The notes below the pieces were generated by a model. The model ran no database searches. It saw only the letters and a program-made list of their open reading frames with translations, and had not been told where the DNA came from. Position numbers and translations under genes: made by a program. From assembly GCA_010015655.1 (NCBI GenBank), contig ML976819.1, positions 1 through 50,324 on the forward strand: a DNA stretch of 50,324 nt, written 5' to 3'. The number at the start of each line of letters is the position of its first letter. Within the stretch, counting starts at the first letter, position 1. Of this stretch, positions 11,074 through 22,400 are shown one piece after another. Source of the DNA: Bimuria novae-zelandiae CBS 107.79 (lineage: Eukaryota > Ascomycota > Dothideomycetes > Pleosporales > Didymosphaeriaceae).

Positions 11074-11129
<56 letters not shown>
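10968..11129. repeat. (TAG)n microsatellite with an assembly gap
   Basis: Pure TAG/AGT triplet repeat interrupted by ten N at 11064-11073, so the true copy number is unknown. It lies exactly at the 3' end of the minus-strand LINE, where it would read (TAC)n. Long open frames across it in several phases are repeat artefacts. Confidence 0.95.
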
Positions 11130-11386
11130 TTGATTAACGTCTAGGAACATAATGTTCTAGCCTCCCATAGGGCATAAAGACGCGCCGAGCAACCATTTAG
11201 GGCTAGCTAAAGTAGTGAGGGCGTTTCTTGCTATATAGCTATTGCCATCTCTTATAGTGGCTTGTAAGAGTCCGCCCTCCTCCGTGCGAAGGCCAAATCC
11301 TTATCTTCTTGCCTATAGGCTAAGGTGTGAGGGTGTATCTATTCTACATATAAACTTATTCTATAGGGTTAACAAACTCTAGTAGA

Positions 11387-14274
11387 AGTTAGAAATCTTT
11401 TAGCTTAAGTGCCTTTAAGTATTCCACGCCCTCCCTGGTGGTACTGGGGGGGCACGCTGGCCGTTTCGACCAGTAATAAAACTTTCGAACTAATTGTGGG
11501 CAGTGTACAATGTGGTCAGGCGCCAGGTCTACCCCGCAGGGGCATTCCGTAACGGCGTCTTCGTGCCTAAACTTCTTATAGTACCAGGCGTAGTGACCGT
11601 GGCGGGTGCGCATGGCCAGCAGCTTAGCAAGCGCTAATTATTAGAGGGTGAGCTCCTTTGGCTGTTTCGCAGGGCGGTAAGTGAGGTCCCACTGCATGTA
11701 CCATTTTGACAACTTGGACGAGCGGGCGCGCCACCAGTCCATCTCAGCGCTCCTAGTGTGGGCGCGAACGTCTAACTTAAGGCCTAAGACTATGGGCTCA
11801 GCTGCCATGCCGTATAGAGGTTAGGGGGACTTTGCTGCGTCGTTAGCTAGCTAATCTGCTAAATTATTCCCTTCTATTTCGCAGTGACCTAGGGCTCACC
11901 GGACAGCGATGTCCAGGTTCTCTATTGTCTCCTGGCACCTAACGAACGCCCACTACGAGGAGGGGAACAGGTTGCCTCTTATGCACTATATAACAGAAGT
12001 GCTATTAATACACATGTATATGTATCTTAGCTAGTAGGCAAGCGTATTAAGCGTGGAGGCAAGTCCTTGCCACGCGCCAATAACTTTAGTATTAAAAATA
12101 TAGGACCTAGGATTAAGGGAGCTATTACCTTATAAGGTAAGGGCCTACCCTTTATATACGGCGTAGCTATATATAACGTGCTTAACGCCATTAATCTATT
12201 ATTTAAAGCTATTTAAGAAGATAATAATAGTAATTAGTAAAAGAAAAGTTTATTACTTTTTAAAATAATAAGTAGCGTCCTTCTTAGCTACTTAGCTTAT
12301 AGGGTTAGTATAGCTTTTAGGGGAGTAGTAAGGGGCGTAAAACTCTAGTTAAAGTACTAAGTTAAAAATCTATGCAAGTTACTATACCTTTAAGTAAGCT
12401 CTTTATAAAAGGCCTACGCCTTAGCCTTTTTAAATTATAAGTAAGAGGGTCCTAGTAGTTAGTAAGTATTTATTATTAATTATTAGTAGGTATACCGCAA
12501 AGTAAAGCTTATATATTTTAAATATTATTATTACTAAAGGGAGTCCTGCGTCTTAGAAGATAGTAGTAGTAAGTATAGTTTAGTAGGCTAGTATAATAGC
12601 TCTATATACCTACGTAAGGACTTTATTAAGTATATTAATATACTAGCCTAGTTAAGTACTTACCTTAGCGCTTCTTAATTGGTACGTGGTTCTAAAGGGC
12701 TTTGTCCTGCCTCCGTACCAGGCCTCCGCGCTATATAGGAGCCGTGGGAGGATATAGGCAATTACTGCCTTATAAAAGTACCCTAGTAAGGGACTGTGTT
12801 TAATCTAAGCTAGGCTATAAATATAGTATATAACTACCCTTGTCTTAGTAGCGCGGGTCGCGACGTAGGCCTTAAAAGTAAGTTTTTAATTAAAATATAC
12901 GCCTAGCTAGCGCAAGGCCCTGTTCTTACTTATAAAAAAATAGAGTGTATAGTAAAGTTCTTATTAATAATATAAGAAGGGGCGTAGTCTCCTTTCTATT
13001 ATATAAAATAGATTATTTTAAGCTTATTTAGTAAGAAAGTAATCTTTTTATCTATACTATATTTATTAATCTTATAAATATTTTTTGTAAGTTATTCTAC
13101 GTTAAGGTTAAGACTATAAGAGGCTTTATATAGGCAGATATTATTAGTATATCTAAATTATAGCGTGGTATCCTAGAAGAGGAGTTCTACTAGGTATAGC
13201 ATGTAGATAATAGGTAAAAAGGACGAGTTCTGTGGGGTGCCGCAAGCCACTAGGTGGTAGCTAAATTAGTATTAGCTATAGTAAATAAGTATATATTAGT
13301 TTATAAGAATGTTGCGCGTAAGTATAAGGACTTTTTAGTACTAATTTTATCCTTTTATTTAGTGTAGTAGTTAGTTAATAAGGAGGAGATTAAAGGTCCT
13401 AAGTATATCTATAATAATTATAATAACATACTAGTTTTTACTAAAGGCTAATTTTATTTCGTAGGTAAAAGTAGTAATTAAGTTTATAGCTAACCTTTTT
13501 AGTAGAGCCCCCCTATATTAGGGGCTTAGTATGCCGTATAGTATAGCTAAGTGGGCTATACGCTAGGCGGTAATCCTTTTAAATTCCTTATTAAGATAGA
13601 GTAGTATAGTAAGGGGTCTTATAAAGCCTAGGACTATATAGTCCTTCTTACTAAGCTTTCTAATAAATATAATCTCCCTATCTATTTAGGTAATAGAATA
13701 GTAATTAAGTTTAAGTAGGTTACAGTAAATATTATAAATATACTATTTAATATAGTTTTAGTATACTATAAGTAGCTAAATAGTTATATTATTAGTGCCT
13801 AATAAGGTGCTAAAGATCCTAATTACGTAGCGTTCTATTTTTTTAATAGATAGGTACGTGTCCTATAGGATGGTGGGGTTCTCTTGTAGAGAGGGCAGTT
13901 CTAGTAAGTTATTCTTTACTATAAATCTATAGAGTAGTGCTTATTAATGTATCTTAGCCTTATCTTTATTTTTAGTTACTTTTATACTTTTAAAAACTAT
14001 TAGTAACTAGGTTCTAGTAGGTTCTAGCTTATATTAGTTAATAATTTAGAATAGTTCCTAGTTATCTTTTATATTATTTACAGTATATTACTAGTATTTT
14101 TATTTTATTTTATAGATTATTACTAGGAAAGTGCGCATCTCCTTAAAAAGACCCTAGCTAGTATAGCTATTTAGCAAGTTTAAGTATGCTTGGTAAGCTT
14201 ATTTATAGGCGTTTATTTACTAAGGCGCTAAATAGTCTATCCCTCTTTTTTTCCTGCTTACTATTTTTATTTTA
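11387..14274 (-). pseudogene. LINE ORF2, reverse transcriptase to C-terminus, degraded
   Basis: Minus-strand landmarks: a reverse transcriptase segment reading GTPQNSSFLPIIYML near 13210-13260 (from PQGSPLSPI), then FRYTNNICLY near 13110-13150 where the F-x-x-D-D motif has both Asp turned to Asn. RNase H shows ALGHCEIEGNNLAD near 11840-11900. The last open stretch, 11389-11613, holds HGHYAWYYKKFRHEDA and a C-x-C...H...C knuckle typical of the C-terminus of Tad-clade ORF2. Stops between these are TAG/TAA. About 255 bp of 3' non-coding sequence lie between the stop near 11389 and the triplet repeat. Confidence 0.85.
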
Positions 14275-14721
14275 TGAGGCTCTCACACCTTGGTCTAGTT
14301 TAGGTTAGGGCGGTAAGGTATCGTAGTGCTTTATAAATTATTTAGTAGTATAAGTTAATGCGATACTTAGCGCGAGGGTAGATAATTTAATTTTATAATA
14401 TAATAAAATAACTATTAGTTTATATAGGAAAACGTACTCGCACAGAAGATATATAAGTTAACTATAAGGAGTGTATAAAGGAAATCCGTCCCGTATATAT
14501 ATATATCCTCCTTGTCCTATAGAATCCCACGATGTCCTATATCCTGGCGCCGTGGAATCCCATGGGATTCTCTAGGCCATTACGTAATCGGGGTCACGTG
14601 GTCCCACGGTGTCCTATAGTCTTGGCGTCTGAAACATCCTAGGACGTTACGTAAGCCTGAGGTGGGGCCTAAATGCCGTTATAAGGCTCGTTGTCCCACT
14701 ATCGACTTCTAGATTGTAATA
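14275..14721 (-). repeat. 3' LTR of gypsy-1
   Basis: 447 bp. On the minus strand it begins TATTAC (from TGTTAC) and ends GAGCCTCA. A purine-rich tract, AGGAAGGAGGAGGATAG, lies just inside at 14722-14738 (minus), the expected polypurine tract. It contains CACGTG at 14595-14600 and a TATATATATATA tract near 14495. Confidence 0.93.
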
Positions 14722-16531
14722 CTATCCTCCTCCTTCCTCTGCATGTCCTTATGCAGTAGCTAATATCCTCTTAAAATATCTTCTATTATTATTCTAATAG
14801 AGATTAAATAAATTTAATTAGTTAAATTACTATAGTGTCTTGCAAGTACTACACGAAGAAAGGCTTAACTTATAAGCTATTTTTTCTTAAGAAGTAGTAT
14901 AGTAACTATTATAAAAATAGTATTATAAAGTATAAGTTAGTAGAACCTGTAGTTCTAAACTTCTTCTTAATTAATTCTAAGATAAATAGGCTTAAGCGCC
15001 TAGAAGAGGTAATAGTAGTTAAAAAAAAAAGTAGCTATAGTAGTCCTTTAGGCTACTTATAATAAAAGAAAAAAGTTACTAAAGTAAAAATATTTATTTA
15101 AGGAGCGCGAGGGGAAGCTCCTTACTAATTTAATAAAATTTATTAAAGAAATTAAACGCCTTAAGAGGCTAAAAGCGTTAGGCTAAAATATTACGTAGCT
15201 AAAGGAGGGTCTTATGCCTGGCACTATTACCTTAGACTAGGCTATTTACCTTTTACCTTTTAACCTTAATAATCCTTAACCTTTAGCTTTTACTTTTTTA
15301 AATACTCCCGGTGGAACTTTTCTAAGGCCTCTTTATAGTTAGTAAGGTTCTTTACTAGTTATTATACATTATAGTTCTCTAGCTATGTTTTTTATTTCAC
15401 TAAGTACTTATACTAACGTCTTATTTTTTTTTATAAATCTTTAATTACTTTAACTTCGTACTTTTTATTCTTAAGTTCTAAATATAATTCTAGTTCGGCG
15501 TCTAGTGGTGCTGGTTCTAATAATAACTTGTAGAAGACTAGGTATATACAGGTATTTATAGGTAACTATAGTTTAAAATTAACTAGTCTTTTAACTTCTT
15601 AAATTTTAAATAGTTTTTTTTAAATGTTGTCTAATTTCTTGCTTAGCCTTTTTATCTTAAAAATTTTTTATAAGAGGAAAACTTTATCCCCCTCTTTAAA
15701 AGTTAGTCCTTTAATTCTTTTTTTATTTACCTATTTTACTATTTACTTATTACGTCGCGCGATATTTTACGTAGAGTTTTATATAGATCTTGTATAAGTT
15801 TGGCTTTGTTAGCTGCGTTCTTCGCAACGCTCTAGATGTCTAATAGATCCTAGTAAGTTGTTGGCTCACATCCGTGGTTGGCGTAATATGGCGAGTACCT
15901 TGTAGTCGCCGATCTTGCGCTATTATATGCTAGTTAAGCTATTAGTAATAGCTTAAATTAATTATCCTAAAGCTTATTTATATACCTCTAGAGATATTAT
16001 TCTAACGTATAGTTTATTTACTTAGTTTAGCTATCTATTTTAATATAGAAGCTTGTTGTGAGCTTATGCTTAATCCTTAATTTAGCTATAAACGTAGTCT
16101 AATGTAAGGATATAAATATCTTAGCCCTGTTTATAATAAACTTATCTAGTTGTCTAACTTGTAATATTAGTTCTTATTCTACTACGTTGACTAACTCTTT
16201 TATTAATATAGCTTTTTTAATTGGCACAAACCTTAACTCCTTAGTAAGTTAATAGATTATAACTAAGATAGAATTATAGAGATCTTTATTCCTTAGCGCT
16301 AATAATACTAGTAGCTTTATAATAAAGTCTATAGTTATACTTAACTATAGTCGTAGGGGTAGCTATAAAGTCTATAAGAGGCTATAGGGCTTATATCTCT
16401 AAGGCTTGTTTTTATAACAGGCTAAATAGTTACTTAATATCTTCTATACTGCCTAGCGTAGCCTAAAAATAGCGTATTTATTTGCGATTTAGCGCGTTGT
16501 TTTAGTAATCCTTAGGTATCTCTAGTCCTTA
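14722..16531 (-). pseudogene. Gypsy-1 integrase C-terminal part, degraded
   Basis: On the minus strand a stretch around 15770-15910 reads SATTRYSPYYANHGCEPTT, the familiar end of the gypsy integrase core (ATTGxSPFYANYGxxP). It is followed at about 15672-15700 by KEGDKVFLL, the start of the C-terminal domain (GDKVYLLRKN type). The 15790-15910 portion carries fewer RIP changes than its neighbours. A plus-strand coding remnant occupies the last part next to the LTR (see 14838-15180). Confidence 0.8.
14838..15180 (+). pseudogene. Antisense ORF remnant in gypsy-1: Cys cluster plus helical region
   Basis: Opposite to gag-pol, just inside the 3' LTR, one plus-strand frame starting TCT-TGC at 14838 reads with Tyr (TAC/TAT) at spacings expected for a six-Cys cluster (C-x2-C-x6-C-x7-C-x2-C-x7-C), as if TGY codons had become TAY. 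It continues KYKLVEPVV and a charged, helix-prone stretch (NRLKRLEEVIVV). Stops are TAG/TAA only. A related frame is found at the same place in gypsy-2. Many fungal hypothetical proteins have a Cys cluster followed by a coiled coil; the function of this type is unknown to me. The reconstruction of Cys from Tyr is inference. Confidence 0.5.
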
Positions 16532-16965
16532 TGTTAAGATCCCAAAGAGGTGGCTAATCTCTAAGGGGCTAAGGTTGGTTCTCGGGCAGGAGTACTTAGT
16601 AGGATAGAAGAGGGTTGTAGTAATAGCTTGCGCTTATTACTAGGACGTTAGTATTAAAAGTATATATAGTATAATTAAATTAACAAGGTTACTTATTTAG
16701 ATCTAAACAATAGATTAATAAATAGGTTAAACACGATGATAGAAGACTATTCTTGTGTCCCTATATACATGACCCGTTCCACGAATCCCAGGTGTCCCAA
16801 GAGTCCCAAAGTCCCATATGCCAAGATACTTCTGGGACGCCCGATATTTCTGGGACGCGTGACTTGGTCACGTAATCCGTGGCTAAGTCAGGAATCTTAG
16901 TTGGTCGCACGGATAAGTGTCTATGCCCCGCCTCTTGTTATGTTAGGTCTTAATAGATTCTAATA
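16532..16965 (-). repeat. 3' LTR of gypsy-2
   Basis: 434 bp, starting TGTTAAGATCCC in plus reading and ending CTAATA (from CTAACA). A purine tract just inside (minus AGAGGAGGGGGC, near 16968-16982) is the likely polypurine tract. The CACGTG found in the partner LTR is CACGTA here (16869-16874). Confidence 0.93.
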
Positions 16966-19144
16966 TTAGCCCCCTCCTCTAGACTTAATATCCTTATAAG
17001 TTAACTACCTATAAAGCTACTTTCTTAATCCGTCTAATACTATTATTTATAAGCTAATTATCTTAAGCAAAATTATATATTTATTATAGTTACTTATTTA
17101 TACTATGCTAAAAAGTAATTGCCCTATTAGTTATTATTATTATACTCGAAGTGCACAAATTATGTTTAGTATAGTAATTAAAAGTATAAGCTAGAGGATA
17201 TTCCTTTACTAAATTATTTAAAGATAGATGCTAAGTTAGAAAGATTAGAAAAATTAGAGGCTAAGGAGGAGGTAAAACTTTAGGTAAAAGAAAAGCTTGC
17301 TTACGTAGCGCTCCTACGTGCTTATTTAGTATACGAGAAGATGGCGCGTTTGCGCGATTAGTATAAAAAGTTACGTTAAAAGGAATAATAGTTATTTAAT
17401 TATAAGATATCTATAGTAGATAAGTTAGAAGCCTTAAAGACTTGTAAGGAACTAGCGCAGGCGGCGGTGTTAGTTAATTTAAATACTACTTTAGGCGCTA
17501 AGGTGATAGACTAGTCTATTATCTAATTAAAGCCTTCCTCTTTTACTACGTAGTGTTTATCCTTAGCATAGTTATGTCGTAAGTCTCTTTTCCTTTAAAA
17601 CTTTCTCTTATTACTCTAGTATAGTAGTAGTAATTATAGATCTTGTTTCGTGCCTTTCTTAAGAGTTATTAGTAGTTCTTACGGAGTTTAGATTCTAGTT
17701 CTTATATATTTTCTAAGTATGGGTATCTTTTCTACTTAACTAACTATTCTTATAAGAACTTATTATTTTAGAAGTCTTTTTATCTAACTTCTCTATATTC
17801 TAGGAGTGTTTTAACTTTAAATTTTTTTCCTCGAGCTAGTGGTAAAAGGTTATTTTAACTAGTGTTTTAGGGTCTGTAGGTTTAAGTTAGTTTACGTAAA
17901 ATACTAGGTGTATCTTTGCGTTTAGCGATAGTTTTAATTAGTAGTTAACTAGTAATACTTATTTAATAATAAAAAATAGCTTAATTTTAATATAATTTAG
18001 TTTCTTGTGCTTTTTCTTTTAGGTTTAAAGATTTTTTGTAAGCAGATATGCTTTATCCCCCTTTTTTAGCTAAGGTACTATTTTTCTTTTTTATTTCGTA
18101 TAGGAAATACTTTACTATTAAGCTTTCTTAAGATTCTCTCGAAGTTGTGTATATATTTTCTTTATAGTTTCTTCTATATTTATTGCTTCTTCTATTTTAA
18201 TTACTATAGGAAGTGTTTAATTAAAGAGATATAGGTGTCTTTTGTAGTTTACATAGAATAGTGTAAATCCTGTTACTATTAATATCTTATTATTATATGC
18301 TAGCTGTGCTATAGGTAGTAAGGAAATCCAGTTATTCTTCTAGTTGTTGTAGTAGATACGTAGGTACGTTTTAATAGTTTGATTCGTACGTTCTGTCTGT
18401 CCGTCGGTTTGTGGATGGTATGCTGTTAATAATTTTCGTTTTATTTTAATAAGTGCTATAAGGGTTGACTAATAGTTTAAAGCAAAGAGTTTGTCTCTAT
18501 CGCTAATAATTGTCTTTAGAATATCGTAGTGCTATATAAGTTAGTCTAAGATAAGAAATGCGAGTTCCTTAGCTATAGTCGTCTTCTAATATAGTAGTAA
18601 TTCTACGTATTTAATAAATTAATAGATAATATTTAGTATTACGTTATAAGTAATTCTAGTTATAGGATCTCTTAATTTTAGTAGTCCTATAATAAAGTCT
18701 ATAGCGATGTCTTCCTATAGTGTAATAGGTATTTGTATAGCCTGTATTTCTCCGTACTTTAGATATGTCGCGTGTTTATTGCGCTAGCAATCTGCATATT
18801 TATAAATATAGGTAGTTACTGCTTCCTTAATTCCCTTAAAGCTGTAATTCTGCTAGATGAGTTCCATGGTTTTTCTAATCTCTAGGTGTCCGTACACTAG
18901 GTTATCGTAGTATTATTATATAATTTTAGTTTATAGTTCCTTAGGTACTTCGCGTGTAAGTACAAGAAGTTAATTAAGTTTAGCTATTAGTTTTAAAGAA
19001 TTATTAAGGTTTTTCTTTAGTATTATAAAGTATATTTTAACCTTTTTTCCTTTATTATTTATTCTACTAAAAATATCTGCTCTTCCGTTTTCTTTACCTA
19101 AGGTGTATATAATTTTAAATTTATATTATCCTAGCGTTTCTAAC
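16966..19144 (-). pseudogene. Gypsy-2 integrase, degraded
   Basis: The best landmark is at 18371-18432, minus strand: [16 protein letters not shown], the highly conserved segment around the catalytic Glu of gypsy integrases, kept unmutated here. The surrounding frame has many TAG/TAA stops. The last part next to the LTR (17100-17530) codes on the opposite strand. Confidence 0.85.
17100..17530 (+). pseudogene. Antisense ORF remnant in gypsy-2: Cys cluster plus coiled coil
   Basis: A plus-strand frame opposite to pol reads YSKCTNYV, then KYKLEDIPLLNYLKID, then a long heptad-like, charged stretch (AKLERLEKLEAKEE, YEKMARLRD, VDKLEALKTCKELAQAA). All interruptions are TAG or TAA, as expected from Gln or Trp codons hit by CA-to-TA change. 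The K-Y-K-L-x-x-x-P segment matches K-Y-K-L-V-E-P in the gypsy-1 antisense ORF, so the two are probably homologous. Position in both elements: between the integrase end and the 3' LTR. Function unknown. Confidence 0.55.
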
Positions 19145-19413
19145 TATAAGGACGGGCACAGGCTCCTGCATCAAGAGAGTAGATAAGGTAGGTTGGCTCT
19201 ATTTCAGCTACACTAAGATAAGGAGACTGTAGGTACACAGGCCTGTAGCGCTTTTATGCGCTACCGCTCGGCACGGAATATCTATCTATCCGAGATAGCT
19301 ATACTGGGTGCGTGGGCAACTACGCCCAGGCGTAAGGCAGCTACACCTAGGCATAAGGCAGTCGCGCCTCTCACGCGAGGTTATGTGTCCTGCCAGCATG
19401 CTAGGCTATTATA
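19145..19413 (-). repeat. 3' LTR of gypsy-3
   Basis: 269 bp, starting TATAAGGACGGGCACAGG in plus reading and ending GCTATTATA (partner GCCGTCACA), the contrast showing RIP-type transitions. Confidence 0.93.
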
Positions 19414-22400
19414 TTACCCCCCTCTAAGGTAGGCGTAGTCCTTTAAGTCTATTATATTACCTCCTTCGTGTCTTGCCTTGTGCTAGTATAACTGTAGCTT
19501 TATTATCTTTCTTTATTATCTCTAGATAGGTGCCGGCCTTATACGCTCGTAGCTAGATGTCTAGTTATAGTAGTGGCCCTGCTTTGTCTAGGTATGCGTT
19601 ATAATACTCCTTTACCTTATATAGTGCCCTAATAAAGCCTCGGGCGTTGTACCAGGTAGGGTTAGGATTATAGGCAGTCTAGGAGACTTTATATTATAGA
19701 TATCCTTAGTAAATGCAGCTATTAAGGATCTCCTCTACTTGCTATTCTAGGTTGCTATTAACCTTTATTAGCTCCTCTTCTGGCTCTATCTAACCTGGCA
19801 GTATGTCTGTAGTAGCTTTCTATAAGTAGTCTATATAAAAGACATTATGCATGTGCATGTACAGCAGAAGCTTAACTTAGTAGAAGTGTCCTTTTATAAT
19901 AATAATTAGGTAGGGCCCGTACATCTGCTAGTTAAGCTTCTAACTAGGCTAGTTAGTTATGAAGCCTTTTAGCGTGATATAGACTTAATCGCCTACTCTA
20001 AAATCTAGCTTACGTTGCTTTTTATTTACTTAACGTGCTTGTTACTCCTAAGTATAAATAATCCCTCTCTAAGCTATCTCTATAGCCCGCTTTATAGCGT
20101 TATATTAAACCTTTACGTAGTTCTGCGCTTCCTCTCGGGACATCTGCTTACAGGCTATAGGCGAGGTCTTTGTCCGCTCTTCCTAGTCCTAGTAGTGTGT
20201 AGGCTAATGTCCGAACTCGATCTCGTACGGCGAGAGGCCTGTAGTCTTATAAGGCAGTATAGCCTAAGCCCAGTCCATACAGGGTAGTAGGTCAGACTAG
20301 TAATCCTAGTAGTAGTTAATAAATAGGCGAAGGCGCTAGTTAAGGTACTAGTTTATAATTTCTATATTACTATTAGTCTAAGGATAATAAGCTATTAAGA
20401 GCTTTTACTTAACGCCTACAAGTTAGCATAGCTTGTTTATAAATGCTAAGATGAACTGCGGGCCTCGATTAGAGACGATAGACTTGGGTGGGCCGTACAC
20501 GCGCCAGATGTAGCGATAGTACATATCTATAGCCTGTTCCGCCGTGGTTATCTTATGGTAGGGCAGTGAGAAGCAGCGCTTGCTTAGGCGGTTAACCATA
20601 ATAAAGGCATTATTGTACCCTTTCTTGTTAGGTGAGAATAATTTAAAGTCTATTAAAACGTCCTGCCATACTTACTCTAGTATTAATAGTAGCTTAAGTA
20701 GTCCTAGGGTGCGGTCGCGGGGCGTATAACTCTATTAATAAGCCTTATAGGCGGCGACATAGGTGTCCATATCCTTCGCTAGATTTGGCTAATAGTACTA
20801 ATCTCTAAGTAGCTTCGCTGTCTTTCTTTTTCCTGGGTAAGTAGTAAGCTACGTAGTATAGGCGGCTCGGATTAAGTAGGTACGTAGGAAGTTAACTGCT
20901 GGGACAACTAGCTAATTATTATATAAGAGTAAATCTTAATTATTTAGCTTCTACAGTCCTTAATTATTAGATAGAGCTTTTTCCCGTAGCTTTTATAGGC
21001 TATCGTAATTCTAGTTTACCTTAATTACCTAATTAACAAGGGCATAAGGATCCTCTATAGAGAGAGAAGCTAGAAAGGTGTCTATTATAGTAATTTTAAG
21101 CTCCTAGCCCTGTAATCCTTAAGTAGCTAAGTTAGCGAGTTAGGTTGTAGCTTCTTGCACTATATTAACGTCTAGCTACTTAGCCTATAAGAAAACCCTT
21201 ATATAAGCTACCTTATCCTTTTCCTTTTAAGTCTATAGTTCCTCCTGCTTGCGTAATAGCGCGTTAGCCACCACGTTAGTAGTGCCTAGTTAGTAGGTAA
21301 GCTTTAGGTTAAAATTAGCTACTATTATAGCCTAGCGCATCTATTAAGGAGTAAGCTTACGCTTAGTAGAGAAGTACCCTAGTGCTTAATAGTTAGTAAT
21401 AGCGCTAAAGGGCTCAGTCGTCTATAGACTAATAAGCTAAGATCTCTATTCTTTAAGGCTATAGATTATAGCTAGTATCTCTTTATCGTGTATATCGTAG
21501 TTTATCTGCGGGTCGCTTATTGTCTTAGAATAGAAGGCTACAGGTCGCCAGAGTCCGTTATCCTATAGCTAAGAGAGTACGCTAGTAACAACACTATCGC
21601 TTGCGTTTATTTCTATGCGTGTAACGCGATAGGGAGAGTAGTAAGCAAGTACGTTATTTAATAGCATAAGGTTTTTAACTTGCTAAAAGGCTATAAGCTC
21701 TTGCTCTCTAAAGGCATATTAGGCGCCCTTCTTAAGGAGCTTTATAAGCGGTCTAACAATGCGTCTATAGTCCTTAAGGAAGGTTTAGTAGAAGTTATAA
21801 AAGCCTAAAAATAACTATATACTTTTAACTAATATAGGTATAGGCTAGTCCTGCATAGCAGCGATCTTCTCTAGGTCCTTTTAAATACCTTAAGTGCTAA
21901 TAATAAGGCTAAGGAACTTTATCCTAGTTACTATAAACTTGCTCTTTTTAATGTCTGCTTATAAACTAGCGTCGCGGAGTCGTTTAAGCACCTGCGCAAT
22001 ATGCTCCTTATAGTACAGTGAATCCTCTAAGTAGATAAGGATATTATCTAGATATACTGTACAAAAGTCGTTAAGTAGGCTATATAGTACCCTATTAATA
22101 TATCGCTAGAAAGTAGCAGGTCTATTATAGAGACTAAATAGGAGTACACGATACTTATAATTACTATAGCGTATATAAAACGTGGTTAGGTCCTCTGCTT
22201 CCTTGTCTAGTTAAATGCGATAAAAGGCCTGCCGTACGTCTAGCTTAGTAAATATCTTAGCACGGGCGAGTCTCGTAAGGGTCTCTTAGATAAGTAGAAT
22301 AGGATAGACATCTTTCTTTATAATAGCGTTAAGCTTGCAATAGTTAACACAAAATTACCACCCCTCTCTAGGCTTCTTAGTAAATAGTACTAGTAAGGCG

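Noticed and set aside
10932..11150. Open frames coding for long Ser, Val, Tyr or Thr runs on both strands
   Set aside because: They are translations of the TAG triplet repeat and its gap; no coding meaning.
15812..15823. GCTGCGTTCTTC, identical to part of a conserved 5.8S rRNA region
   Set aside because: Only 12 bases match and the minus strand is clearly gypsy integrase here.
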